Origin: Ancylobacter koreensis
GTDB lineage: Bacteria; Pseudomonadota; Alphaproteobacteria; Rhizobiales; Xanthobacteraceae
NCBI RefSeq assembly: GCF_023016525.1
Contig: NZ_JALKCG010000001.1
Location: 1,116,001-1,180,000 of the forward strand
Direction: 5' to 3'
Length of the DNA stretch: 64,000 nucleotides
Shown here: one piece after another, positions 8,052-16,339 of the stretch
Numbering within the stretch: position 1 is the first letter of the stretch
Layout of the letters: each line of letters begins with the position of its first letter
Notes under the pieces: generated by a model
What the model was told of the DNA's origin: nothing
The model's database searches: none
Seen by the model: only the letters and a program-made list of their open reading frames with translations
Made by a program: the position numbers and the translations under genes

Positions 8052-9286
8052 CAATGGCCTCCCGAGAAGACGAGGGTCTGCACCGGCAGGATCAGCGCCT
8101 GGATGCGCAGCAACAGGGCATGGACCAGCGCCACCGCATCGACGCCGTGCAGATAGAGCGCGGTCAGCCCGCCCACCTTGCCGGAGGCGATCAGTTCGTG
8201 ATTGCTGGAATAGGCATTGGCGACGCAGCTCGATCCCGGCGGCACGCCATCGAGCCCGTCCTCGTAGAGCGGTTCGAGGAAGACGGTGATCGTACCGGGG
8301 GCGGCGAGCTGCTGCGCGTCGACCAGCGTCTCGCTGGCGCGCAACTGGCCGGCGGCGATGACGTCCTGCACGCTGGTGACGACCATCGGGATGATGGCGA
8401 AGGGCTTCGAGAAGCAGGTCGCCTCCGCCACCATGCCGACCTTCATCACCTGCGCCTCGATCTGGCCGAAGCCGGCGATCAGCCGTTCGCGGCCGGCCCC
8501 GTCCGGGATCAGCACGCCGGCCGGGCGCATCAGCGGGTTGACGAGGTCGCCCACGCGCAGGGTGAACTGCTCGACCCGGCCGGCGACCCCGGCGCGGATC
8601 ACGGTCTTGGCGAGCGCCACCTCGGCCTCGGCCAGGGCGGCCTCGGCGCTGGCCTTCTGGGCGGGCAGCAGCGTCTGCGCGCGCAGCAATGCGCCCTCCT
8701 TGGCCGCCAGCACGGCATCGAGCGTGCCCTGCCGGCCGTCGACCACGGTCTGAAGCCGCTCCAGTTCGCGGCGCGAGACGACGTCGGCATTGCGCCGGTT
8801 CAGCTCGGCCTTGGTGTCGAGCTCGTCGCGCGCCTGCTGCAGCGCCTTCTCGGCCTGGACGATCTGGCCCTCGGCAGCGGCGACCTCGGTGCGCGCAACC
8901 ACGATGGACGCCTCGGTCTCGGCGATGCGCCGGCGCGCGCTTTCCACCGCCGCTTGCTGGGCGGCGTCGTCGAGCCGGAAGATGACGGCGCCCTTCTCGA
9001 CGTGATCGCTGACGCCTACTTCGATCTGCGCCACCCGGCCGATGGTCTCGGGCACGATGGGCACGGTGCGGAAATAGGCGGTGACATTGCCGGAGGATGG
9101 GTGGTTGTAGAAAATGATGGTGATCAGCGCCACCGTCAGCATGAGGCAGGTGGTGATGCCCCAGCGCAGCTCGAACCACACCGAATAGAGCGTGATCTCC
9201 CGACCGATCCGCTTGCCCTGCGCATAGCGGCGGTAGAGGTAGTCGGGAAGGATGGTCAGCACGGAGCACAGCAGCAGCTCAAGCAT
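8051..9286 (-). CDS. HlyD/EmrA-type membrane fusion (periplasmic adaptor) protein
   Basis: A 411-residue inner-membrane adaptor. It has an N-terminal hydrophobic stretch, a transmembrane segment around residues 48-65, the biotinyl-lipoyl half motif V-P-E-T-I-G-R-V-A-Q-I-E-V, a long coiled coil from about residue 105 to 215, and a second lipoyl half and beta-barrel. No exporter gene of the MFS, RND or ABC type lies beside it; instead it is followed by the DUF3300 and DUF2950 genes and preceded by a small membrane protein, with short overlaps on both sides, so it may serve a different complex. Unusually, it ends in a hydrophobic stretch rich in Leu, Ala and Ile. Confidence 0.85.
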   Translation of the reverse strand: MLELLLCSVLTILPDYLYRRYAQGKRIGREITLYSVWFELRWGITTCLMLTVALITIIFYNHPSSGNVTAYFRTVPIVPETIGRVAQIEVGVSDHVEKGAVIFRLDDAAQQAAVESARRRIAETEASIVVARTEVAAAEGQIVQAEKALQQARDELDTKAELNRRNADVVSRRELERLQTVVDGRQGTLDAVLAAKEGALLRAQTLLPAQKASAEAALAEAEVALAKTVIRAGVAGRVEQFTLRVGDLVNPLMRPAGVLIPDGAGRERLIAGFGQIEAQVMKVGMVAEATCFSKPFAIIPMVVTSVQDVIAAGQLRASETLVDAQQLAAPGTITVFLEPLYEDGLDGVPPGSSCVANAYSSNHELIASGKVGGLTALYLHGVDAVALVHALLLRIQALILPVQTLVFSGGH

Positions 9287-9695
9287 GGCCGTGGCTCCCG
9301 CTCTTGGCCGCTTCCGCCTCGGCCGGCGTGGGCGGCTCGGGTTCGGGTGGCGGCAACCCGGCGATCTTCTCCGAGGCGCGGGCGATGCGGTTCATCGGCG
9401 CCAGGAAATCCGGCAGGTCGATGAAGGCCAGCAGCAGCGCCGCCACCCACAGCACATGGGCGTGGGTGAACAGCGCCAGCAGGCACATGACCGCGACGAT
9501 CTCGAACTGCAGCTTCTGGCCCTTGTGGGCCAGCCGCTCGGGCAGCGAATGGATGTGCAGGAAGAGCACGCCCGCCAGCAGCACCGTCGCCACCAGCGTG
9601 ACGGCGGCGACGCCCAGCAAGATGTCGGAATGTCCCGGCGCGGTGATGAAGAAGGGCAGATGCTCGGGGGCGAGCGGGTGCGGCAACGGGCTCAT
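9279..9695 (-). CDS. Small membrane protein of unknown function, first gene of the HlyD cluster
   Basis: A 138-residue protein with about three hydrophobic segments (ILLGVAAVTLVATVLLAGVL, FEIVAVMCLLALFTHAHVLW, VAALLLAFIDLPDFL) and a polar, Pro/Glu-rich cytoplasmic tail ending in G-S-H-G-H-A. AGGAG precedes the ATG at 9695. It overlaps the HlyD-type gene by 8 bases, so the two are almost certainly co-translated. The family is not recognised; it could be an accessory subunit of the adaptor complex. Confidence 0.75.
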   Translation of the reverse strand: MSPLPHPLAPEHLPFFITAPGHSDILLGVAAVTLVATVLLAGVLFLHIHSLPERLAHKGQKLQFEIVAVMCLLALFTHAHVLWVAALLLAFIDLPDFLAPMNRIARASEKIAGLPPPEPEPPTPAEAEAAKSGSHGHA

Positions 9696-9768
9696 GCCCT
9701 TACTCCTGGAACATGCAAGGCGGCAGGCACGGCATGGACGGGCCGCACCGGCGTCGGTGAGGTCGGGA

Positions 9769-10269
9769 TTATTTCTTGCCCCAGGTGAGGAACAGGCCGA
9801 CGTCGCCGGGCATGCCGTTCGGCCATTCGACGATCATCGCGGCGAGGCCGTAGCCGGCGGCCCTGAGATGGTCGCGCCACAGCTCATAGGCCTGACGGGG
9901 GCGGCCGGTCAGCGTCTCCGGCCAGCCTTCCTCGGTGTTGTTGATGGCCCGCCCGTGATCGGTGCACAGGCTGTTGGGGAAGCGCATCACCATGATCTCG
10001 GTTTCGCCGCGCTCGGCGGCGGCGCGCAGCTTCACCAGCAGGCCCTGGGTGATCTCGTGCAGCTTGGCCGGGGTCAGGTCGATCGGCTCGGCCAGCGTCT
10101 TGGCCAGCGCGTCCTTGGCGTGGCGGGCGCGGTCCATCGCCTCCACCGCTTCCTCGGCGCGGGCGGCTTCCAGCTTGTCCATGTAGCCGCGCAGCTCTGT
10201 GGCGGACATGAAGCTCTCGTCGCCGAGCTGGTGTTCCTTTTCGGGGGTCTGGCGGGCGCTCTCGCTCAT
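9769..10269 (-). CDS. Conserved-looking protein of unknown function beside ppk2
   Basis: A 166-residue soluble protein without signal peptide or membrane segments. The first half (about residues 20-85) is charged and predicted helical; the second half holds an alpha/beta-looking segment (E-I-M-V-M-R-F-P-N-S, then A-I-N-N-T-E-E-G-W-P-x-T-L-T-G-R-P-R-Q-A-Y-E-L-W) and ends W-G-K-K. The ATG at 10269 is preceded by GAGGGAAC. It lies 39 bases after the PPK2 gene on the same strand, so it is probably in the same transcript. No family assignment is possible by eye. Confidence 0.7.
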   Translation of the reverse strand: MSESARQTPEKEHQLGDESFMSATELRGYMDKLEAARAEEAVEAMDRARHAKDALAKTLAEPIDLTPAKLHEITQGLLVKLRAAAERGETEIMVMRFPNSLCTDHGRAINNTEEGWPETLTGRPRQAYELWRDHLRAAGYGLAAMIVEWPNGMPGDVGLFLTWGKK

Positions 10270-10308
10270 GGGCGTTCCCTCGTCGATGTGGCTGACGGCC
10301 AACGGGTA

Positions 10309-11166
10309 TCAGAACAGTTCAGGCACGTGATGACGCAGATCATCGGGCTCCACATAGCCGTCCGCCTTCTGGCGCTTGGGCAGCTTCACCTTCTCGCGCC
10401 TGGGCGCGACATAGGGCACCTTCGACAGGAAATGGGAGATGATGTTGAGGCGGGCGCGCTTCTTGTCGTTGGAATCGACGACGTACCAGGGCGCCCAGCC
10501 GCTGTCGGAAGCGGCGAACATGGCGTCGCGGGCACGCGAATAATCGTACCAGCGCCCGTAGGACTTCAGGTCCATGGGCGAGAGCTTCCAGGTCTTGCGC
10601 GGATCGTGGATGCGCTGCTCGATGCGCCGGGTCTGCTCTTCCGGGCTGACTTCCAGCCAGTATTTCAGCAGGATGACGCCGGAATCGATGACCGCCTTCT
10701 CCACCGCCGAGATGGTCGAGAGGAACTTCTCGGCCTGCTCCTCGGTGCAGAAGCCCATCACCCGCTCGACGCCGGCGCGGTTGTACCAGGAGCGGTCGAA
10801 GATCACGACCTCGCCCGCCGCCGGCAGGTGCGGCAGGTAGCGCTGGGCGAACATCTGCGATTTCTCGCGGTCGGTCGGGGCGGGCAGGGCAACGACGCGG
10901 AACACGCGCGGGCTCACCCGCTCGGTCAGCGCCTTGATGACGCCGCCCTTGCCGGCGGTGTCGCGCCCTTCGAACAAGATGCAGACCTTGGCGCCGGTCT
11001 CCTTCGCCCATTCCTGCAGATGCACCAGCTCGCCGTGCAGCCGCTTCAGCTCGGCCTCATAGGCCTTGCGCGAGAACTTCTCGCGCGGCGCCGGGGCTGC
11101 CGTCTCTTCGACCGCCGTTGAATCCGCGGCGTGATGACGGTTCTTCCTGTGATCCTTCGTGCCCAT
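10309..11166 (-). CDS. ppk2: Polyphosphate kinase 2 (PPK2, class I)
   Basis: A 285-residue PPK2 that transfers phosphate between polyphosphate and nucleoside diphosphates. Walker A is F-E-G-R-D-T-A-G-K-G-G (residues 65-75), Walker B is I-F-D-R-S-W-Y-N-R (122-130), followed by the lid-region A-G-V-E-R-V-M-G-F. Length and the single catalytic domain fit class I, which usually makes NTPs from NDPs or the reverse. The ~30-residue basic/acidic N-terminus is low complexity. A small unknown protein follows in the same direction. Confidence 0.93.
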   Translation of the reverse strand: MGTKDHRKNRHHAADSTAVEETAAPAPREKFSRKAYEAELKRLHGELVHLQEWAKETGAKVCILFEGRDTAGKGGVIKALTERVSPRVFRVVALPAPTDREKSQMFAQRYLPHLPAAGEVVIFDRSWYNRAGVERVMGFCTEEQAEKFLSTISAVEKAVIDSGVILLKYWLEVSPEEQTRRIEQRIHDPRKTWKLSPMDLKSYGRWYDYSRARDAMFAASDSGWAPWYVVDSNDKKRARLNIISHFLSKVPYVAPRREKVKLPKRQKADGYVEPDDLRHHVPELF

Positions 11167-11360
11167 GGCCCGACCCGCAAACCTTCCCGACACCTTCCCG
11201 GCCTCAGGTGGATTTGCCACCCTGCCAGCCGGACAGGCGACAGCCGCCCCCGCAGCCGTCCGGGCGCATGATACCGCAGCCGGTCGCGCCGCGCTGCATG
11301 CCGCCGACCCTGCTTCGTTGTTTTTCTTTGGTGCGCCGCGGCAAAGGCGCGCGAGCCCCC

Positions 11361-11993
11361 TCAGCGGGAGAAGACGCGCCCGAGTTCCTCGATCTGCCCG
11401 GCGGTGAGCAGCTGAGGGCGGCTGTCGCGCAGCAGGAACAGCAGCTTGGCGGTTTCCTCCAGCTCTTCGGCGGCATAGACGGCGGAGGCGAGGTCGGGAC
11501 CGGCGACGACGGGGCCATGATTGGCCAGCAGCACCGCCGCGCAGGCCCCGCCCAGCGCGCGGATCATGTCGCCCATGGCGGGGTCGCCGGGCCGGACATA
11601 GGGCAGCAGCCGCACCCGCCCCACGCGCATCACCACATAGGGCGTCAGCGCGGCGATGCAGTCGTCCGGGTCGAGGTCCGGCAGGCAGGACAGCGCGGTG
11701 GCGTAGGTGGAGTGCAGATGCACCACCGCGCCGGTGCCGGGCCGTGTCTCGTAGAGGGCGCGGTGCAGGAAGACCTCCTTGGAGGGCGCGTCGCCCGACA
11801 CGTGCCGCCCGTCCCGGTCGAGCTTGCAGATGCGCGCCTCGTCGAGGAAGCCGAGGCAGGAATTGGTCGGGGTGATCAGCCAGCCATCGTCGAGCGCGAC
11901 GCTGATATTGCCGGCCGAGCCGACGCAGTAGCCGCGCTCGAACAGCGAGCGGGCGAGGCGGACGATCTGCGCGCGGGCCGCCTCTTCGCTCAC
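11361..11993 (-). CDS. otnC: 3-oxo-tetronate 4-phosphate decarboxylase (class II aldolase/fuculose-aldolase fold)
   Basis: A 210-residue zinc enzyme of the class II aldolase/adducin family. Seen: substrate-phosphate segment S-A-G-N-I-S (26-31), catalytic Glu in S-K-E-V-F-L-H (E73), zinc ligands in V-H-L-H-S (H92, H94) and L-A-N-H-G (H159). Its 4-base overlap with the OtnK-like kinase gene is the diagnostic context: in the described acid-sugar pathway OtnC decarboxylates 3-oxo-tetronate 4-phosphate to dihydroxyacetone phosphate. On sequence alone it could be another sugar-phosphate aldolase. Confidence 0.85.
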   Translation of the reverse strand: MSEEAARAQIVRLARSLFERGYCVGSAGNISVALDDGWLITPTNSCLGFLDEARICKLDRDGRHVSGDAPSKEVFLHRALYETRPGTGAVVHLHSTYATALSCLPDLDPDDCIAALTPYVVMRVGRVRLLPYVRPGDPAMGDMIRALGGACAAVLLANHGPVVAGPDLASAVYAAEELEETAKLLFLLRDSRPQLLTAGQIEELGRVFSR

Positions 11994-13276
11994 GCCGCCA
12001 CCCTCCCGGCACCGGCGAGCGCGTCGAGGGCGCGAGCGAAGAAGTCCTCCCCGCCGAAATTCCCCGATTTCAGCGCCACGCCGAGGCCGCTGCCGTCCTC
12101 CGCGACCAGCACCGGCACGCCGGGGTCGATTTCCGGCCCGATGCGGAACGAGGTGACTCCGAGCGCGGTGACCACGGCGCCCGAAGTCTCGCCGCCGCCG
12201 ACGACGATGCGCCGCGTGCCAGCCGCGACGAGCACGCGCGCGGCCTCGCCGAACAGCGCGTCGAGCGCGTGGGCGACCGGCTCGCGGCCATAGGTCTCCT
12301 GCAGCGCGGCGACCCGGTCGGGGTCGGAGGAGGAATAGACCAATGGGCCGGCGCCGCGATGGGCGTCGACGAAGGCGACGATATCGGCGGGGCCGAGGCG
12401 CCCTTCCATCACGGCGTCGACGTCGACCGCCAGCACCGGATGGCCGGCGCGGTGGCGCTCGATCTGCGCGCGGGTGGCGCGCGAGCAGCTTCCCACCAGC
12501 ACCGCCTCGGCGCCGTCGACACCGTCCACGGCCGGCCGTCCGCCGCGCGCCAGCCCGGCGCGGATGAGGTTGCGCGGCAGGCCGCGCGCGATGCCGGAGC
12601 CGCCGGTGATCAGCCGTGCCTCGGCGCAGGCCTGCGCCAGCACCAGCAGGTCGTCATTGGAGATCGCGTCGGCGATGACGAGGCGCTCGCCCCGTCCGGC
12701 GGCTTCGGCCAGCGCGTCGCGCGTCGCCCCGGCGCCCTGCCGGATGACCGGCCAGCCGACCAGCCCGACCGGATCGGTGCTCTGGCGGGTGAGCCAGCGG
12801 CGCAGGTCCGGGTCGGTCATCGGGTTGAGCGGGTGGTGCTCCATGCCGGAATCGTTCAGCAGCCGGTCGCCGACGAACAGGTGGCCCATATAGACCGAGC
12901 GGCCGGCATCCGGGAAAGCCGGACAGGCGACGACGCCGAGCACGCCGAGCCGGCGCGCCAGCGCCTCGGCCACCGGCCCGATATTGCCTTCCGGCGTCGA
13001 ATCGAAGGTCGAGCAGTATTTGAAGACGATCTGCCGGCAGCCCTGCGCCAGCAGCCAGTCGAGCGCGGCGAGCGACTGGGCGACCGCTTCGCCTGCCGGG
13101 ATGGAGCGGCTCTTCAGCGCGATCACCCCCGCCTCGACGTCCGGCGCGGCCGGGTGCGGCGGCACGTTGAGGTACTGCACCGTGCGCAGCCCGCCTTCCG
13201 GCTCGACGCCCTTGGCGATGGTGTTGGCGATGTCGCTCGCCCCGGTGAAGTCGTCCGCAATGACGCCGATGATCAT
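11990..13276 (-). CDS. otnK: 3-oxo-tetronate kinase (DUF1537 four-carbon acid sugar kinase)
   Basis: A 428-residue ATP-dependent kinase of the DUF1537 family. The N-terminal domain has the signature I-A-D-D-F-T-G-A-S-D-I-A-N (7-19) and K-Y-C-S-T-F-D-S-T-P-E-G-N-I-G; the C-terminal nucleotide-binding domain has V-G-G-G-E-T-S-G-A-V. It should phosphorylate the 4-hydroxyl of 3-oxo-tetronate. The ATG at 13276 opens the conserved I-I-G-V-I-A-D-D-F strand; a longer frame upstream is not conserved in character. It is coupled to otnC by an ATGA overlap and lies downstream of the GntR regulator. Confidence 0.9.
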   Translation of the reverse strand: MIIGVIADDFTGASDIANTIAKGVEPEGGLRTVQYLNVPPHPAAPDVEAGVIALKSRSIPAGEAVAQSLAALDWLLAQGCRQIVFKYCSTFDSTPEGNIGPVAEALARRLGVLGVVACPAFPDAGRSVYMGHLFVGDRLLNDSGMEHHPLNPMTDPDLRRWLTRQSTDPVGLVGWPVIRQGAGATRDALAEAAGRGERLVIADAISNDDLLVLAQACAEARLITGGSGIARGLPRNLIRAGLARGGRPAVDGVDGAEAVLVGSCSRATRAQIERHRAGHPVLAVDVDAVMEGRLGPADIVAFVDAHRGAGPLVYSSSDPDRVAALQETYGREPVAHALDALFGEAARVLVAAGTRRIVVGGGETSGAVVTALGVTSFRIGPEIDPGVPVLVAEDGSGLGVALKSGNFGGEDFFARALDALAGAGRVAA

Positions 13277-13348
13277 CTCAATGCTCCGGTAGGCAGGTTC
13301 GTGTCGGCCTGCCGCGCCGGGCAGGGACATGCCACCGGCGCGCGCGGC

Positions 13349-14179
13349 TCACATGTCGGTCCTCTTCTGGAGCACGTCAACCATCTCCTTCAGGTCGCGC
13401 AGCATGGCCGGCACGCGGGCACCGCCCGCCGGGACCTGCTCCTCGCCCTCGGTGTGCACGAGGCGGTTGCGGGCGGCGACGATGTGGCGGCGCATCAGGA
13501 TTTCCGCCATCTGCCCGTCGCGCTCGCAGATCGCCTCGATGATGCGGATATGGTCGCGATAGGCCGGCACCTGATCGGGGCCGGTGGTGCGGTAGCGGCA
13601 CAGCCGGATCAGCGAATAGAGATCGCCGCACAGCAGCCGCTTCAGCAGGTAGGAGCCGGCGCCCTTGGCGATTCGGTAATGAATATCCTCGTCGCCGAAG
13701 GCCTGCGGGTAGATCCGCCCCTCATGGCTGGCGAGGTCGAGATGGTCCTGCAGCAGCGCCTTGAGGCGGACCAGTTCCTCCTCGCTCATGCGCTCGGCGG
13801 CGAGCCGGGCCGCCAGCCCTTCGAGCACCTCGCGGATCTCGTAGATCTCGGCGAGGTCGGAGTTGGAAAGCTCGACCACGCGCACGCCGAGATGGGGCAG
13901 GCGCACCACGAGGCTGCCGCCCTCCAGCCGGCGCAGCGCCTCGCGCAGCGGGCCGCGGCTCACTCCGAAGCGGGCCGCCAGCGTCTCCTCGCCGAGCTTG
14001 GTCCCCATCGGGAGCTTGCCGCTGACGATTTCGAATTCCAGCTCGCGGAAGATGCGGTCGGAGCGCGTCGTGTTGTCTGGCGTGAGCATGGGTACGGTAT
14101 CCGAGCTTGCTGTCAGCAATCTAGAGGCCCGGTCCATACGGTCAAAGCGTCCCTTTGGCGGCAGGGTGCGCGTGTTCAT
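13349..14179 (-). CDS. GntR-family regulator, FCD subfamily
   Basis: A 276-residue regulator, counting from the ATG whose bases overlap the stop of the upstream dehydrogenase gene (ATGA). The winged helix-turn-helix covers about residues 40-105 (G-V-S-R-G-P-L-R-E-A-L-R-R-L-E), followed by a helical FCD effector domain with metal-type residues (I-R-E-V-L-E-G-L, D-x-x-I-H-Y-R-I). An alternative ATG at 14089 would remove 30 unconserved residues; neither start has a strong ribosome site. It sits inside the acid-sugar operon and is the likely reader of the TTGT-N2-ACAA sites at 16.1-16.2 kb. Confidence 0.9.
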   Translation of the reverse strand: MNTRTLPPKGRFDRMDRASRLLTASSDTVPMLTPDNTTRSDRIFRELEFEIVSGKLPMGTKLGEETLAARFGVSRGPLREALRRLEGGSLVVRLPHLGVRVVELSNSDLAEIYEIREVLEGLAARLAAERMSEEELVRLKALLQDHLDLASHEGRIYPQAFGDEDIHYRIAKGAGSYLLKRLLCGDLYSLIRLCRYRTTGPDQVPAYRDHIRIIEAICERDGQMAEILMRRHIVAARNRLVHTEGEEQVPAGGARVPAMLRDLKEMVDVLQKRTDM

Positions 14180-15144
14180 GTCACGACATTCCGCGGCGCG
14201 CCGCGCCAGAAGAGGTTGATATTCTCGACGAGCTGGTCGGCGAGGCTCTGGATCGCCTCGCGGCTCGACCAGGCGACGTGCGGCGTCAGGATGAAATTGT
14301 CATGCGCCAGCAGGCGCATCATCACATGTTCGCGCGGAGGCGGCTCGACGGTGGCGACGTCGAAACCGGCACCGGCGATGCGGCCGCTCTCCAGCGCATC
14401 GGCGAGCGCCTCCTCGTCCACGAGGCCGCCGCGCGCGGTGTTGATGATGAGCGGGCGGCATTCCATCAGCGCGAATTCGGCCGGGCCGATCATGTTGCGC
14501 GTCGCCGGCGTCAGCGGCGCGTGCAGGGTGAGGATGTCGGCGCGCCGCAGCACCTCCTCGAAGGGGGTGTAGAGCGGCCCCATGCCCTCGACGCCCTTGT
14601 AGGACGCATAGAGCGGGATCATGCCGAAGGCCCGCCCGATGGCGGCCACCGCCTGGCCGATCACCCCGTCGCCGAGGATGCCGAGCACCGCGCCGGAGAG
14701 GTCGTGCACGGGATAGTCGAAATAGGAGAACTGGTTGGTCTCGATCCAGCGGCCCCGGGCGACGGAGCCGCGATAGGCCAGCAGGCTGCGGCGCAGCGCG
14801 AGGATGAGCGCGAAAGTGTGCTCGGGCACCGTGTTGATCGCGTAGTTGCGGATGTTGGAGACGACGATCCCGCGTGCCCGGCAGGCGGCGAGGTCCACCA
14901 CGTCGTAGCCCGTCGCCGCGACGGCGACGCATTTCAGCCGGTCGGCACCCTCGATGACATGGGCCGGCAGCCGCACCTTGTTGGTGACGACGATGTCGGC
15001 CCCGGCGATGCGCCCGGCCACCTCGGCATCCGTCGTGGAATCGTAGCTGCGCCATTCATGCTCGAAATCGAGCCTGGGCAGGATGATCTCGGGCGGCAGG
15101 GTCTCGCGGTCGAGAAAGACGACCACCGGCGTGTGGTGTGACAA
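14176..15144 (-). CDS. D-isomer-specific 2-hydroxyacid dehydrogenase (glycerate/hydroxypyruvate type)
   Basis: A 322-residue NAD(P)-dependent oxidoreductase. The Rossmann motif G-I-L-G-D-G-V-I-G-Q-A lies near residue 155, the catalytic Arg is in N-T-A-R-G-G-L-V-D, the catalytic Glu follows in the V-E-P-P-P-R segment, and the catalytic His is in L-T-P-H-V-A-W. It may interconvert a 2-oxo acid and a D-2-hydroxy acid of the four-carbon sugar pathway, or reduce hydroxypyruvate. It is coupled to the downstream gntR gene and lies 78 bases after the isomerase gene. Confidence 0.88.
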   Translation of the reverse strand: MSHHTPVVVFLDRETLPPEIILPRLDFEHEWRSYDSTTDAEVAGRIAGADIVVTNKVRLPAHVIEGADRLKCVAVAATGYDVVDLAACRARGIVVSNIRNYAINTVPEHTFALILALRRSLLAYRGSVARGRWIETNQFSYFDYPVHDLSGAVLGILGDGVIGQAVAAIGRAFGMIPLYASYKGVEGMGPLYTPFEEVLRRADILTLHAPLTPATRNMIGPAEFALMECRPLIINTARGGLVDEEALADALESGRIAGAGFDVATVEPPPREHVMMRLLAHDNFILTPHVAWSSREAIQSLADQLVENINLFWRGAPRNVVT

Positions 15145-15222
15145 GGAAGTCTCCGCAAAAAGACGCGACGGCAGAGAGGATCAACCGTCGCGCTGAAAGT
15201 TGAGCCGGAAAGGCCGCTGGGC

Positions 15223-16044
15223 TCAGGCGACGGCTTCGCCGAGCTCGGCCAGCTTCTCGCGCCCCTCGATCATGTCCTGAAGGGTGCCGAAGGCGTTCAT
15301 GTAGTGGCCCTGGAAGCCGAGCTCGTCGAGCCGGCGGAACAGGTAGGGGAAGTCGAAGTCGCCCTCGCCCGGCCGCAGGTGCTCTTCCTTGCCGTTGCGC
15401 CAGCAGTCGGCGAGGCGCACCTCGTCGCAGCGCTTGATGTCGAAAGCTTCGAGGAAGGCGTCGACACCGTCCTCGACGATGTGGGCGTGGTTGGCGGTGA
15501 AGGCCCAGCGCAGCTTCGGCGAGTCGAGCCGGTCGAAATAGTAGCGGGTCTCCTCGACATTGTGGGCGAGGTAGTGGACCTCGGCGTCGTCCGGCTCCCA
15601 GTTCATGTTCTCGAACAGCAGCGTGAGGTCGATCTTTTCGGCATAGTCGGCCAGGCGCTTGATGCGCTCGACGCCGGCTTCCATGCGCAGCTTGACGTCG
15701 GAGGTGAAGTGATAGCCGGCATGGATGACCATCCATTCGCCGCCGAGCCGCTTGCACGCGTCCATGTGGGTGATGAGATAGCGCTCCACGCCATCGCGCA
15801 CGTCCGGCGCGTATTCGGCCATGTTGACGGCGGACATGGTGTGGATGCCGACATGGATGCCGTGCGCGTCGCAGGTGTCGCGAATGCCCTTGACCCGCTC
15901 CGCGGTCAGCGTCTCGATCGCGTTGGGCGCCACGTCGATCTTGAGGTCGAGATACTTGATGCCGTGCTGGACGGCGGCGGCGAGCCCATCCTCGATCTTG
16001 TTGCGCTGGCCGAGGTCGACTCCGATCCGATCCCGCAAGTTCAT
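15223..16044 (-). CDS. Sugar phosphate isomerase/epimerase-type TIM barrel (OtnI-like)
   Basis: A 273-residue xylose-isomerase-like TIM barrel. Barrel strands are visible as I-K-Y-L-D-L-K, H-V-G-I-H-T, E-W-M-V-I-H-A-G-Y, L-T-L-L-F-E-N-M-N-W and L-R-W-A-F-T-A-N-H, with the metal/substrate Glu in F-E-N-M-N. AAGGGAG precedes the ATG at 16044. By context it is the best candidate for the 2-oxo-tetronate to 3-oxo-tetronate isomerase step. It is the first gene of the minus-strand operon that continues through the dehydrogenase, gntR, otnK and otnC. Confidence 0.8.
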   Translation of the reverse strand: MNLRDRIGVDLGQRNKIEDGLAAAVQHGIKYLDLKIDVAPNAIETLTAERVKGIRDTCDAHGIHVGIHTMSAVNMAEYAPDVRDGVERYLITHMDACKRLGGEWMVIHAGYHFTSDVKLRMEAGVERIKRLADYAEKIDLTLLFENMNWEPDDAEVHYLAHNVEETRYYFDRLDSPKLRWAFTANHAHIVEDGVDAFLEAFDIKRCDEVRLADCWRNGKEEHLRPGEGDFDFPYLFRRLDELGFQGHYMNAFGTLQDMIEGREKLAELGEAVA

Positions 16045-16087
16045 GTCTGCTCTCCCTTTGTCGAGCCGACTGCTGTCCACGACGGCC

Positions 16088-16102
16088 CGTTGTTGACAAT
16101 GA
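16088..16102. promoter_or_regulatory. Predicted GntR/FCD operator, copy 1
   Basis: CGTTGTTGACAATGA; the core TTGT-TG-ACAA is a two-sided repeat of the type bound by FCD-subfamily GntR proteins. It lies about 44 bases upstream of the isomerase operon start and is identical over 15 bases to copy 3. Confidence 0.65.
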
Positions 16103-16130
16103 CCGGGAAAAAAGCACCGACCTTCCGACA

Positions 16131-16139
16131 TGTCAACAA
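16131..16139. promoter_or_regulatory. Predicted GntR/FCD operator, copy 2 (inverted)
   Basis: TGTCAACAA is the reverse complement of the TTGTTGACA core of copies 1 and 3. It abuts and partly overlaps the LacI-like palindrome at 16138-16155, so the two regulators may compete here. Confidence 0.5.
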
Positions 16140-16155
16140 TGGCACCGCTGCCATT
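16138..16155. promoter_or_regulatory. Predicted LacI-family operator
   Basis: AATGGCACCGCTGCCATT is an 18-bp inverted repeat with a single mismatched pair. Its TGGCA-N4-TGCCA arrangement and CGC centre match the perfect palindrome next to the lacI-type gene at 23589-23604, suggesting that one LacI protein acts at both places. Confidence 0.65.
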
Positions 16156-16212
16156 CTGCGCTGCGCCGCAAAAACGGTCGAACGTCGCTAAAAATCGTCA
16201 TCTTCCGAAATT

Positions 16213-16227
16213 CGTTGTTGACAATGA
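16213..16227. promoter_or_regulatory. Predicted GntR/FCD operator, copy 3
   Basis: An exact 15-base repeat of copy 1 placed 125 bases further on, closer to the plus-strand dehydrogenase gene. Having copies near both divergent transcription units fits joint control of the two operons. Confidence 0.65.
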
Positions 16228-16339
16228 GACTGAGGGTGCGAGGCTTGGCTCCGGAAACGCACGTCCGGTGCAAACAGGCGCCGGCATCGCCATAGGGCTC
16301 GGCAGGCGACGTCAGATCGCTGCGGCCCGGGGAGGAGCA

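Noticed and set aside
16093-16098. TTGACA hexamers within the GntR-type sites as -35 boxes
   Set aside because: No convincing -10 hexamer lies 16-18 bases downstream of any copy; the symmetric TTGT-N2-ACAA form explains them better.
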